Assembly: GCA_029251165.1 (NCBI GenBank)
Contig: JAQXDW010000054.1
Coordinates: forward strand, 1-64,000
Length of the DNA: 64,000 bases
Direction of reading: 5' to 3'
From: Myxococcota bacterium
GTDB taxonomy: Bacteria; Myxococcota_A; UBA796
Shown: piece after piece, positions 9,345 through 18,243 of the stretch
Layout: each line of letters starts with the position of its first letter
Position numbering within the stretch: the first letter of the stretch is position 1
Notes under the pieces: generated by a model
The model's database searches: none
The model's input: the letters and a program-made list of their open reading frames with translations, nothing else
Told to the model about the DNA's origin: nothing
Made by a program: the position numbers and the translations under genes

Positions 9345-9893
9345 ATGAACCTCCTCCTCGGCGTGACTGGTGGCATCGCAGCCTACAAGGCATGTGCGCT
9401 CTGCAGTGCGGCCATCAAGCGGGGCCACACGGTGCGCGTGGTGATGACTGCCAGCGCCACAAAGTTCGTCGGCCCGCTCACCTTCGAAGGTCTGACCGGG
9501 CAGCGCGTGATGGTCGACACCTTCGCCGACGCCATGGATCACATCCACTGGGCCAAGTGGGCAGATGTGGCGGTGGTCGCTCCGCTGACGGCCAACACCC
9601 TGGCGAAGCTGGCGATGGGCATGGCGGACGATGCCCTCACCACGGTCCTGATGGCCCTCCCGGCTGGCCGGCCCGTTGTGCTCGCTCCGGCCATGAACAC
9701 CCAGATGTGGCACAACCCGGTCGTCCAGCGAAACCTCCGCTGGCTCCATGAGCTGGGCCGATACCACCTCGTCGAGCCCGCCGTGAAGCGCCTTGCCTGT
9801 GGCGACTTTGGGCCAGGAGGGCTCGCGACCCCCGCTGAGATCCTTGCGGCCTGTGAAAGCGTCGCAGCGCTCCCGGTGGCACCGCCGGCTTGA
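9345..9893 (+). CDS. Stand-alone flavoprotein, phosphopantothenoylcysteine decarboxylase-like (CoaC domain only)
   Basis: LLLGVTGGIAAYKACAL; ADVAVVAPLTANTLAKLAMGMADD; APAMNTQMW motif; ORF stops without a CoaB domain. Confidence 0.85.
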   Translation: MNLLLGVTGGIAAYKACALCSAAIKRGHTVRVVMTASATKFVGPLTFEGLTGQRVMVDTFADAMDHIHWAKWADVAVVAPLTANTLAKLAMGMADDALTTVLMALPAGRPVVLAPAMNTQMWHNPVVQRNLRWLHELGRYHLVEPAVKRLACGDFGPGGLATPAEILAACESVAALPVAPPA

Positions 9894-9997
9894 TGGGCCG
9901 GTCACCGCATGGGTCTCGGTGTGGAGAAGCGCGCGCCAGGATGGACCTCAAGCCGCTCGCCATCGCCGAGCCTCAACCAATCAATCGAGAGTGAGAC

Positions 9998-10129
9998 ATG
10001 GCCGTCAGCATCGCCACTACCGCTGCCCTGCGCGTCACCATCATGGAGCATCTCGACGGAGTGGCAGCCTCCGAGCCGCCTCCCCGAGGAGCCCACACCA
10101 GCGCATCCTCCATTACCGGAGGGCGCTGA
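9998..10129 (+). CDS. Putative 43-aa small protein ending in GGR, directly upstream of the E1-like gene
   Basis: ATG at 9998 to TGA 10127-10129: MAVSIATTAALRVTIMEHLDGVAASEPPPRGAHTSASSITGGR; stop is 1 nt before the downstream ATG at 10131. Confidence 0.35.
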   Translation: MAVSIATTAALRVTIMEHLDGVAASEPPPRGAHTSASSITGGR

Positions 10130-10130
10130 G

Positions 10131-11297
10131 ATGAGGCCGCTCTCCGAGCTCCCAGAGCTCGATCACCAGGACATCGCCCGGTTCTCTCGTCACCTCATCC
10201 TCGACGAGGTCGGAGTCGAGGGTCAGCGGCGCCTGAAGGGTGCGTCGGTGCTGTGCGTTGGAACCGGCGGACTGGGCAGCCCCGTGCTGATGTACCTCGC
10301 CGCTGCGGGCGTTGGACGGATCGGCATCGTGGACTTTGACACCGTCGATGAGTCCAATCTCCAGCGTCAGATCATCCACGGCACCGACACCATCGGACAG
10401 GCCAAGGTGCGGTCCGCGAAGGCTCGAATCCGCGACATCAACCCCCGCTGTCAGGTCGACACCTACGAGACCGCGCTGCGGGTGGAGAATGCACTGGAGA
10501 TCCTGTCCCCCTATGACGTGGTCGTCGACGGGACCGACAATTTCCCGACCCGCTACCTCGTCAACGATGCCTGCGTTCTGCTGAGCAAGCCCAACGTCTA
10601 CGGCTCGATCTTCAAGTTCGAGGGGCAGGCAAGCGTGTTCAACTACCGCGACGGTCCCAACTACCGCGATCTGTACCCTGAGCCGCCGCCGCCGGGCCTG
10701 GTTCCCTCCTGTGCAGAGGGCGGCGTCCTCGGCGTGCTCCCCGGCATCATCGGCTGTATTCAGGCAAACGAGACCCTCAAGATCATCCTCGGAAAGGGCG
10801 ACACCCTCTCCGGTCGCCTCCTGCTGTTTGACGCAATGCAGATGACCTTTCGGACCCTCAGGCTTCGCCGAGATCCCGAGGCTGAGCCGATCACCCAGCT
10901 CATCGACTACAAGCAGTTCTGCGGAGTCGGCTCCATCGAAGAGGGCGCAGATGCCAACACCGCTGGTGCAGAGGGCTTCACGCGCCTGAGCGTCGGTGAG
11001 ATCAAGGCGCGCATGGATGATGGCTGGACCCCGTTCATTCTCGACGTACGAAAGCCTCCAGAGGCCGACATCGTCTCGATCAGCGCTGACCTGCTGCGGC
11101 CGCACGAGGCCGTGGTCGCCGGTGACATCTCCGGCATCCCCCGGGACCGCCCGGTGGTGGTCCACTGCAAGCTGGGGCGACGCTCTGCGAAGGCTGCTGC
11201 TGCGCTCATCGACTCCGGCTACACCGACGTGATCAATATGGAAGGCGGCATCACGGCCTGGGCCAGGGAGGTCGACACCAGCCTGCCGGTCTACTGA
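10131..11297 (+). CDS. MoeB/ThiF (E1-like) adenylyltransferase fused to rhodanese domain
   Basis: RFSRHLILDEVGVEGQRRLKGASVLCVGTGGLGSPVLMYLAAAGVGRIGIVD; PSCAEGGVLGVLPGIIG; C-terminal rhodanese with HCKLGRRSAKAA. Confidence 0.95.
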   Translation: MRPLSELPELDHQDIARFSRHLILDEVGVEGQRRLKGASVLCVGTGGLGSPVLMYLAAAGVGRIGIVDFDTVDESNLQRQIIHGTDTIGQAKVRSAKARIRDINPRCQVDTYETALRVENALEILSPYDVVVDGTDNFPTRYLVNDACVLLSKPNVYGSIFKFEGQASVFNYRDGPNYRDLYPEPPPPGLVPSCAEGGVLGVLPGIIGCIQANETLKIILGKGDTLSGRLLLFDAMQMTFRTLRLRRDPEAEPITQLIDYKQFCGVGSIEEGADANTAGAEGFTRLSVGEIKARMDDGWTPFILDVRKPPEADIVSISADLLRPHEAVVAGDISGIPRDRPVVVHCKLGRRSAKAAAALIDSGYTDVINMEGGITAWAREVDTSLPVY

Positions 11298-11383
11298 GGT
11301 CACCGCTGTAGAACAGCCTCAAGGCACCCGTGCTGCTATGTTGTGCCGGGAGGCGCAGTGTGCTTGAGACCGCTGTCCGGATC

Positions 11384-12556
11384 ATGAAGCCGGTTGTTCG
11401 CAATGTTCTTCTGGGTAGCCTGCTTCTCGGAGGGATTGCCCTCGCGGCAGGTCGCCGTGGCGGCACACCACCACCACCGGAAGACGCCATCGAGGCACCA
11501 GAAGTCGAGGCATCAGCGGTGCCCGCTCCGGTCCTCTTTGACGGAAACCTTCCGATCGCAGTCGAGGAGATCCCAGCAGGGCTCGCGAACCTCTCTGCAC
11601 AGTCCTGCAACGCCTGCCACTGGCAGTCCCATGACGACTGGTCAGACTCCAGCCACGCACAGGCCTGGCGCTCAGAGCGCTACCAAGAGGCCCTGCATCG
11701 GGTCGGCGACTCCACCGCCTGCACCACCTGCCACCTCCCGCTCACCAACCAGCACGACCGCCTGGCGACCAGCTACATCGAGGGCGATCTCACCCGCCCG
11801 ACCTTCGCTGACAATCCCTCCTGGGACCCAAGCCTGATGTCCGAGGGCGTCGGCTGCGTGGCCTGCCATGTGCGAGATGGTGTCGTGCTTGGTCTCCACG
11901 AGAGCACGTCCGCACCGCATCCGGTCGTCGTCTCTGAGGAGCTGACTCAGAGCACCTTCTGCGCGTCCTGCCATCAGCTGACCTGGCCGGACGCCGACAA
12001 GCCGTTCTACGACACCTACGGCGAGTGGGAGGCCAGCCCCTATGCGGCTGCTGGGATTCGGTGTCAGGACTGCCACATGCCTCCGGTCGCGGCACCGGTC
12101 ACTGCGACCCACTTCGCCGGGCAGGCCAGCCACCGGTTCTCCGCCGATCTCGCGCGCGCAGTCTCGGTGCTGATGAGCATGGAGGCCGCTCAGATCCAGC
12201 GCGGGATCGTGTTCCCGGTCTCGATGCGCATCCAGAACACCGGCTCCGGTCACCACTTCCCCACCGGCTCGCCGTTTAAGCGCTACCAGCTGCTCGCTGA
12301 GCTGATCGGCGCAGAGGGCCTCCCGCTGAGTGAGCCGTTCGCCTTCGACCTGGCTCGGGAGATCGAGGCGGCTCCGCCATGGAACACCCTGTCCGATACC
12401 CGCCTCCCCGCAGGAGAGGAGCGCGCGCTTTCCTGGGAGTTCCTTGTCGATCAGCGCACCAGTGCTCAGGATGCGATAATCCGAGTGTCCGTACAGCCCG
12501 TCGGTGCCGGTGAAGCCCCGACGGTCCTCCAGGAGATCCCGGTGCAGGTTCTCTGA
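11384..12556 (+). CDS. Multiheme c-type cytochrome (five CXXCH motifs)
   Basis: Signal/anchor MKPVVRNVLLGSLLLGGIALAAG; CNACH, CTTCH, CVACH, CASCH, CQDCH. Confidence 0.9.
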   Translation: MKPVVRNVLLGSLLLGGIALAAGRRGGTPPPPEDAIEAPEVEASAVPAPVLFDGNLPIAVEEIPAGLANLSAQSCNACHWQSHDDWSDSSHAQAWRSERYQEALHRVGDSTACTTCHLPLTNQHDRLATSYIEGDLTRPTFADNPSWDPSLMSEGVGCVACHVRDGVVLGLHESTSAPHPVVVSEELTQSTFCASCHQLTWPDADKPFYDTYGEWEASPYAAAGIRCQDCHMPPVAAPVTATHFAGQASHRFSADLARAVSVLMSMEAAQIQRGIVFPVSMRIQNTGSGHHFPTGSPFKRYQLLAELIGAEGLPLSEPFAFDLAREIEAAPPWNTLSDTRLPAGEERALSWEFLVDQRTSAQDAIIRVSVQPVGAGEAPTVLQEIPVQVL

Positions 12557-12571
12557 GCTTGTGAGGCCAGC

Positions 12572-13843
12572 ATGATCCAGTATGCCGCGCAGACCGACGT
12601 CGGACGACGTCGAAACCAGAACGAAGACGCCCTTTTCGCCAGCGTGGAGAACGGGGTGTTTGTGGTCGCTGATGGCGTGGGGGGCCGAGCTGCCGGAGAG
12701 CTCGCGAGCGCACTGACCGTCGAGACCTTCGAGGCTGCCTGCAGTGAGCTGAATGCGGCGGTCGATCGGTACACCGCGCGTCCAGAGTGGCAGACCCGCA
12801 ACGAGGTCCTCGAGCTGCTCGACGGCATCTGCCAGCGGGCCAGTCGCTCCGTCTACGATGAGTCTGAGCGCCGAAACAAGCGCGGCATGACCACCACACT
12901 GGTCACCGCAGTGGTCGGCGGCGGCGCCGTCTTCCTCGCACACGTCGGGGACTCCCGGGCCTACCTCATCCGCGACGGACTCATTCGCCAGCTCACCGAG
13001 GATCACTCGATGGTCAACGAGCTGGTCCGGTCGGGTCAGATGACCTACGAGGAGGCCATCCGGTCTCGCTACCGCAGCGTCATCACCCGCGCAGTCGGCC
13101 TGTACCCCACCGTCCAGGCCGACGTCATGTGCATCGAGGTCCTTCCCGGTGACCGGCTGGTGCTCTGCTCCGATGGTCTCTCCGATCCGGTCTCAGAAGA
13201 AGACATCGAGTCCATCGCCAGCCAGGACGATGTCGAGACCGCCACCAGCCAGCTCATCCTCCGCGCCCTCGAGAACGGCGGCCCAGACAACGTCACCGTC
13301 GTGCTCATTGAGCCAGAGGCCTCTGAGGAAGCGGAGGCAGCACGCGCCCGGGCGCAGGTCATGGAGGAGCTGTTCCTGTTCACCGACCTGCCGTTCCATG
13401 CCCGCCTCCGGGTCTCTCGGATCTGCGAGGAGCTGTTCTTCACGCCCGGTCAAGTCCTCGTCTCAGAGGAGGCTCCGGGAGACGCGATGTTCGTCATCGT
13501 TCAGGGACATGTCGTTGTCTCTCGCAACGACATTCCCCTCGCCCGCTTAGAGGCCGGACAGCACTTCGGCGAGCTGGGCTTGCTCGATGACACCCCGCGC
13601 TCCGCGACGGTCAGCGGCGGCTCCTATGGCTCGGCGGTTGTGGTGCGACGGGCGCAGCTGCTGGAGTTCACCCAGCGAGATCCAGAGCTCGGCAACCACA
13701 TCCTCTTGCGGCTCCTTGCTGCGCTCGGTGAGCGCCTGCGAGACATGAACGCCCGCTTGACCAACAACGTCATCCAGGACATCCCGGCGAGCGCGCTGGA
13801 GACGGTAGAGCTGACGGCAGAAGAGCCGAACAGCAACGCCTGA
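12572..13843 (+). CDS. PP2C-family protein phosphatase fused to a cyclic-nucleotide-binding domain
   Basis: TDVGRRRNQNEDAL, VVADGVGGRAAGE, LAHVGDSRAYLI, LCSDGLSD, GGPDNVTVVL, then VLVSEEAPGDAMFVIVQGHVVVSR...LEAGQHFGELGLLDDTPRSATV. Confidence 0.93.
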   Translation: MIQYAAQTDVGRRRNQNEDALFASVENGVFVVADGVGGRAAGELASALTVETFEAACSELNAAVDRYTARPEWQTRNEVLELLDGICQRASRSVYDESERRNKRGMTTTLVTAVVGGGAVFLAHVGDSRAYLIRDGLIRQLTEDHSMVNELVRSGQMTYEEAIRSRYRSVITRAVGLYPTVQADVMCIEVLPGDRLVLCSDGLSDPVSEEDIESIASQDDVETATSQLILRALENGGPDNVTVVLIEPEASEEAEAARARAQVMEELFLFTDLPFHARLRVSRICEELFFTPGQVLVSEEAPGDAMFVIVQGHVVVSRNDIPLARLEAGQHFGELGLLDDTPRSATVSGGSYGSAVVVRRAQLLEFTQRDPELGNHILLRLLAALGERLRDMNARLTNNVIQDIPASALETVELTAEEPNSNA

Positions 13844-13848
13844 ATTCG

Positions 13849-14730
13849 ATGCTCCGCTGGACCCCCTCAGGCGCTGTCTCCCTTCCCCTCACCGTTCAGA
13901 TCCGGGTACAGCAGCGGTATCCAGGACGGGTACAGGCAGGCGCACCGCTGCCGACTCGTAGCCTCTCCCCCAAAGAGCTGGCGGACAACATCCGCTACTT
14001 CACCGTGGGACTTCGCACCCCACGGACCGCGCCCTGTACTGCGCTGGTGCTCTCAGGAGTCGGGGTCGCACACCGCCCAGACGTGCCCGAGGCCATGGCA
14101 CTGGCCCGGGCAGAGGGCATCCAGCGCATCATCCTTCATGCCGGCACTGGTGATCTGACGGGACTGCCGCTGGTGGACTTCTCCGAGACCGTAAGCCTGC
14201 TGGTGGTGCCCATCCACGGTGAGCCTGCGGCTGCACTCGCCGCCATTCAGGCAGCCCATGCCGCTGGTCTCGCGGTCTGCGCCAACGTCGTCCTCTCCGC
14301 AGCCACCCTTCCCCACCTCCCGCAGATCGCCGCCGCGCTTGCACAGCTCGGTCCGCAGCAGACCAACCTCACCTACCCCCTCCCGACCTCTGAGCGTCTC
14401 CGCACCGTCCCAGAGCCGGCGGAGGCTTCTGCAGCGGTCGCCGCTGCGGTCGTGATCCTGGAGGAAGCGAGCAGGGCGGTGAACATCAAGGGGCTGCCGG
14501 TCTGCTACCTCGCCGGGCTCGCTCGCCTGATCCGCCGCACCAACAATCGCTGGTACGTCGACGCCGATCACCAGCAGGATCAGGCGCTGCTGTTTTTTCC
14601 GGGCGTGGTCTCCTTCCACAAAGAAGACACCTGCCGGTTCTGCACCGCAGATGCCCACTGCGACGGCTTCTTCACCGAGTACCTCAGCCGGGATGGCTTC
14701 CCTCCGCTCTCGCCGCTCGCGCGCGGCTGA
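13849..14730 (+). CDS. Radical-SAM-like protein lacking an N-terminal CX3CX2C motif
   Basis: TIM-barrel-like pattern (SGVGVAHRPDVPEAMALARAEGIQRIILHAG...) and SPASM-like C-terminus FHKEDTCRFCTADAHCDGFFTEYLSRDGFPPLSP; no CX3CX2C near the N-terminus. Confidence 0.65.
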   Translation: MLRWTPSGAVSLPLTVQIRVQQRYPGRVQAGAPLPTRSLSPKELADNIRYFTVGLRTPRTAPCTALVLSGVGVAHRPDVPEAMALARAEGIQRIILHAGTGDLTGLPLVDFSETVSLLVVPIHGEPAAALAAIQAAHAAGLAVCANVVLSAATLPHLPQIAAALAQLGPQQTNLTYPLPTSERLRTVPEPAEASAAVAAAVVILEEASRAVNIKGLPVCYLAGLARLIRRTNNRWYVDADHQQDQALLFFPGVVSFHKEDTCRFCTADAHCDGFFTEYLSRDGFPPLSPLARG

Positions 14731-14731
14731 C

Positions 14732-15325
14732 TCACTGAGTACTGAGCAGAATCTGAAGCTGACGGTGCTGCTTCTGAGCACGCTCCCGATAGCGTATAGA
14801 GCCTCCTTCGGCGCGCTTCAGGGAATCCAGCGCACACTCGACGTCGCCCTCCAGCAGACACGCTTGAGCGAGATACCACCACAGCTGTCCAGAGGGTTCA
14901 GGGGCATCCGCGAGCGGCAGGAGCACCTCACGGGCCTCTCGCGAGTCTCCTGCACAGAGAAACGATGCTCCCTCCATCACCCGAATCTTCGCGTGGTCGG
15001 GATTCCGACGCCCGGCGGTACGAAAGTGCGCAGCAGCGGTCTGACAGTCACCGCGCGCAAGATCCATCATCCCGATCTCGGCAGACTCTGGAAGCGAGTC
15101 GGAGAACTCCACCCGCGGGGCAGCGGTGATGGCGATGTCTGCGTAGGGAGATGGAGTGCTGGCGGCATGCCGCCCCTGCAGACTCCATACCGCTCCGACG
15201 ATGATCACAACCAGCGGGATCGCAGCACGGAGAAGCGGCCACGGACCTGAAGGCGGATCGGGTGGTTGCTGCTGCCACTGGGGGCGCAGGATGTTGTCAT
15301 CTTCCGGTCGCTGAGTCCCGTCCAT
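14732..15325 (-). CDS. Single-pass membrane TPR-like protein
   Basis: TM LLRAAIPLVVIIVGAVWSL followed by a TPR-like C-terminal half. Confidence 0.75.
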   Translation of the reverse strand: MDGTQRPEDDNILRPQWQQQPPDPPSGPWPLLRAAIPLVVIIVGAVWSLQGRHAASTPSPYADIAITAAPRVEFSDSLPESAEIGMMDLARGDCQTAAAHFRTAGRRNPDHAKIRVMEGASFLCAGDSREAREVLLPLADAPEPSGQLWWYLAQACLLEGDVECALDSLKRAEGGSIRYRERAQKQHRQLQILLSTQ

Positions 15326-15480
15326 CGAGCACGACCATACCCCCCGACAGGAAACTGTGCGTAGACTGCACTGCTGCCGCAGGAGAGATATGTGATCTCA
15401 ATTGAGCACCTACGGCCAGCACGATGTGGGCACTTCGATTTCACTATTAGACAGATCGTTCCAACACAATCGGGAGTATC

Positions 15481-16551
15481 ATGAGCATCTTTACTGAACT
15501 CGCAGAGCTTGGTCACGAGCAGCTCCTCTTTTGCCGAAACGACGAGGTCGGCCTCCGTGCAATCATCGGCATCCACAGCACCGCGCTGGGGCCTGCGCTG
15601 GGTGGCACTCGGCTGTATCCCTACGCCAACGAAGAAGATGCGGTCCGCGATGTCCTCCGGCTTTCCCGCGGCATGACCTACAAGGCTGCGGTCGCAGGAC
15701 TCGATCTTGGCGGCGGCAAGGCCGTCATCATCGGTGATCGTTCCATCAAGAACGAAGCCCTTTTCCGAGCATTTGGTCGTCACATTCAGAGCCTGTCGGG
15801 GCGCTACATCACCGCCGAAGACATGAACACCACCGTGCAGGACATGTCCTGGATCCGCCGAGAGACCCAGTGGGTCACAGGCCAAGAGAAGCTCACGGGG
15901 GGCTCTGGAGACCCCTCTCCGGTCACCGCCTGGGGCACCTACCAGGGCATCCGTGCTTGCCTGGAGGTTGTCTATGGAAGCCCAGATGTCGGCGGCCGCA
16001 CCGTCGCCATTCAGGGCATCGGCTCGGTGGGCTTCCACCTCGCACGCTTCCTTCATGAAGCGGGCGCAAAGCTCCTCTACACAGACGTCAATGAGCGCCG
16101 TCTCCGCTCAGCCACCGAGCAGTTTGGCGGCAAGATCGTGAGCCAGGATGCCTTCTACAGCGCCGAGTGCGACGTCCTCGCCCCCTGTGCCATCGGCGGC
16201 ATCATCAATTCCCGAACCATCCCGATGCTCCGTGCCCCGATCATCGCCGGTGCCGCCAACAACCAGCTCGACGATGAGACTCGCGACGGCGAGGCTCTCG
16301 AGCAGGCCGGCATCACCTACGCGCCGGACTACGTGATCAACGCCGGCGGCCTCATCAACGTCTATGCGGAGCTGAAGAACCTGCCCGCTGAGATGGCCAT
16401 GAACGACGCGGGAAACATCTTCAACACCGTCAAGCAGGTCATCAACAAGGCGCGCGCAAACGGCATCACGACCACAGCAGCCTCCAACCAGGTTGCTGAG
16501 GAGCGGATCGAGTCGGTCAGCAAGCTCAAGCGACTGCACCTGATCCGCTGA
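15481..16551 (+). CDS. Leucine/Glu/Phe/Val dehydrogenase family amino-acid dehydrogenase
   Basis: HSTALGPALGGTRLYPYANEEDAVRDVLRLSRGMTYKAAVAGLDLGGGKAVIIGD; PVTAWGTYQGI; Rossmann VAIQGIGSVG. Confidence 0.93.
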   Translation: MSIFTELAELGHEQLLFCRNDEVGLRAIIGIHSTALGPALGGTRLYPYANEEDAVRDVLRLSRGMTYKAAVAGLDLGGGKAVIIGDRSIKNEALFRAFGRHIQSLSGRYITAEDMNTTVQDMSWIRRETQWVTGQEKLTGGSGDPSPVTAWGTYQGIRACLEVVYGSPDVGGRTVAIQGIGSVGFHLARFLHEAGAKLLYTDVNERRLRSATEQFGGKIVSQDAFYSAECDVLAPCAIGGIINSRTIPMLRAPIIAGAANNQLDDETRDGEALEQAGITYAPDYVINAGGLINVYAELKNLPAEMAMNDAGNIFNTVKQVINKARANGITTTAASNQVAEERIESVSKLKRLHLIR

Positions 16552-16590
16552 GGGGCAGGCTCGACGTGCTGAGGGCTCCAGGCTCCGCCC

Positions 16591-17340
16591 TCACAGCTGC
16601 CGAGCGCCCTGCTCTTCATCCCAGGACAGCGTTCCCCCTCCCGCCCTCACCTCAATGAGCGGGGCGGCAAGCTCTCGAGACACCCGCGCCCGGATCTGGG
16701 CGGCCCGAGCCACCAGGCCGCGCTCCTCGAATTGAAAGCGCCGCCAGACGCTCAGCCATGCGGCTTGCTCCAGAAGATCCGAAGCGCCAGCATGCTCTGG
16801 CTCCTCCTCAGCAAGCCGCGCGGCGATCCAGTCGGTGCGCGGTGGGCTGGGACGGTAGTAGCGAACACGAACCTTGAACTCACCGATCACTCCCCCTCGG
16901 CCCTTCACGCTCACCACGTGGTTGACCGCTCGCTGGCGCTGCAGTCCATCGAGGAAGATGGGCAGGTTGAACGGGTCGCCCGTCAGCGAGAGGGTGGCAT
17001 CGACCGGAAAGAGTCCCTCCTCTGCGGGCGCGGTGAGGCTGGGGTTGAGGGTGAGGCTGAGCAGCCTCAGCTCAGCGGCTTGGCTGAGGAGCTGAAGGAA
17101 CAGGGTCGCACGTTGCTCATCGTCCGGCTGCAGGGCGCGACCGCTGTCGGCCGCTGCAATCGCGTCTGTGACGCCAGCGCCTGCCTGGCGCAGGTCTAAG
17201 CCATCCAGGCGCTCGGACATCGGCGGCGGCCGTGGCGGGAGCGTGCGAAGCCCCGCCACTATCAGCATGCTGAGGATCAGGATCTGGAGCCCGCCGAGGA
17301 GCGGCCATGCCGATATCTTCGAGCGCCTTCGGATGTCCAT
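16591..17340 (-). CDS. Single-pass membrane protein, weakly PilO-like
   Basis: ATG at 17340: MDIRRRSKISAWPLLGGLQILILSMLIVAGL...; segment SLTGDPFNLPIFLDGLQRQRAVNHVVSV. Confidence 0.6.
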   Translation of the reverse strand: MDIRRRSKISAWPLLGGLQILILSMLIVAGLRTLPPRPPPMSERLDGLDLRQAGAGVTDAIAAADSGRALQPDDEQRATLFLQLLSQAAELRLLSLTLNPSLTAPAEEGLFPVDATLSLTGDPFNLPIFLDGLQRQRAVNHVVSVKGRGGVIGEFKVRVRYYRPSPPRTDWIAARLAEEEPEHAGASDLLEQAAWLSVWRRFQFEERGLVARAAQIRARVSRELAAPLIEVRAGGGTLSWDEEQGARQL

Positions 17341-17466
17341 GGAGCGGATTGTAATCGACTGCTTGCCCCGATCGGGTCGAGGTGTAATTATTCGTCTCGG
17401 CCTCTCCCGATCAGAGCCTGACGCCTCCTGTGTCAGCACCGTCAGCAATCCAACCCGGCTGTCCAC

Positions 17467-18243
17467 TTGCTCGCATACGACGCGCCATCCAATTCCGTCC
17501 ACACTGAGACCTTTGATGGGCCGCTTGAGCTGCTGCTCTACCTCGTCCGCAAAGAGGGCGTCGACATCACCGAGCTGCGGATCGCACCGATCACAGATGC
17601 CTACCTCCAGCACCTGGAGATGCTGGAGATCCTCGATCTCGACATCGCGGGTGACTTCCTGGTGCTCGCAGCGACCCTCTGCTTCCTCAAGAGCCGAGAG
17701 CTGCTTCCCCGAGCCGCTGCCCTCGACGACGACGGCGACGATCAGGATCCCGATGCCCTCCGAGAGGCCCTCGCTCGACGCCTCATCGAGTACCAGCGCT
17801 ACCAGGAAGCCAGCATCAACTTAGGCAACCGCGCTTGGCTGGGGCGAGATGTCTTCGCTGCACCGTTCCGGCCAATCGCTCCCGAAGAGCGCCCGATCGA
17901 TCCCCGCGTTGGCCCGCTGGGGCTGCTGGAGATCTTCCAGACGGTCCTCACCCGTCATGCCGCACCGGAGCCCGTTCACGAGGTCCACAGGGAGCACTAC
18001 TCCCTCAAGGAGATGGCCGGCTGGGTGCTCGCTCAGATCCGCACTGGTCCCCGAGAGCTCACGGATCTCCTCAGCGCGCTGGACTACCGGATGGACCGGG
18101 TGGTGGCCTTCCTGTCCACCCTGGAGCTGGCCCGCCTTCAGTACCTCCATCTCGAGCAGCGATACCACCTCGGTCCCGTCGTCCTCCGCTCGCTGAACAC
18201 CGAAATCAACCCCGACCTCCGGGCACTCGCCGGAGAGGACTGA
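17467..18243 (+). CDS. scpA: Segregation and condensation protein A
   Basis: HTETFDGPLELLLYLVRKEGVDITELRIAPITDAYLQHLEMLEILDLDIAGDFLVLAATLCFLKSRELLP. Confidence 0.94.
   Translation: MLAYDAPSNSVHTETFDGPLELLLYLVRKEGVDITELRIAPITDAYLQHLEMLEILDLDIAGDFLVLAATLCFLKSRELLPRAAALDDDGDDQDPDALREALARRLIEYQRYQEASINLGNRAWLGRDVFAAPFRPIAPEERPIDPRVGPLGLLEIFQTVLTRHAAPEPVHEVHREHYSLKEMAGWVLAQIRTGPRELTDLLSALDYRMDRVVAFLSTLELARLQYLHLEQRYHLGPVVLRSLNTEINPDLRALAGED

Noticed and set aside
9165-9345. AT-rich divergent region with TTGAC-CA-GTCAA and a repeated GGTCAC
   Set aside because: Probably a promoter/operator region, but elements are too short to claim a specific regulator site.
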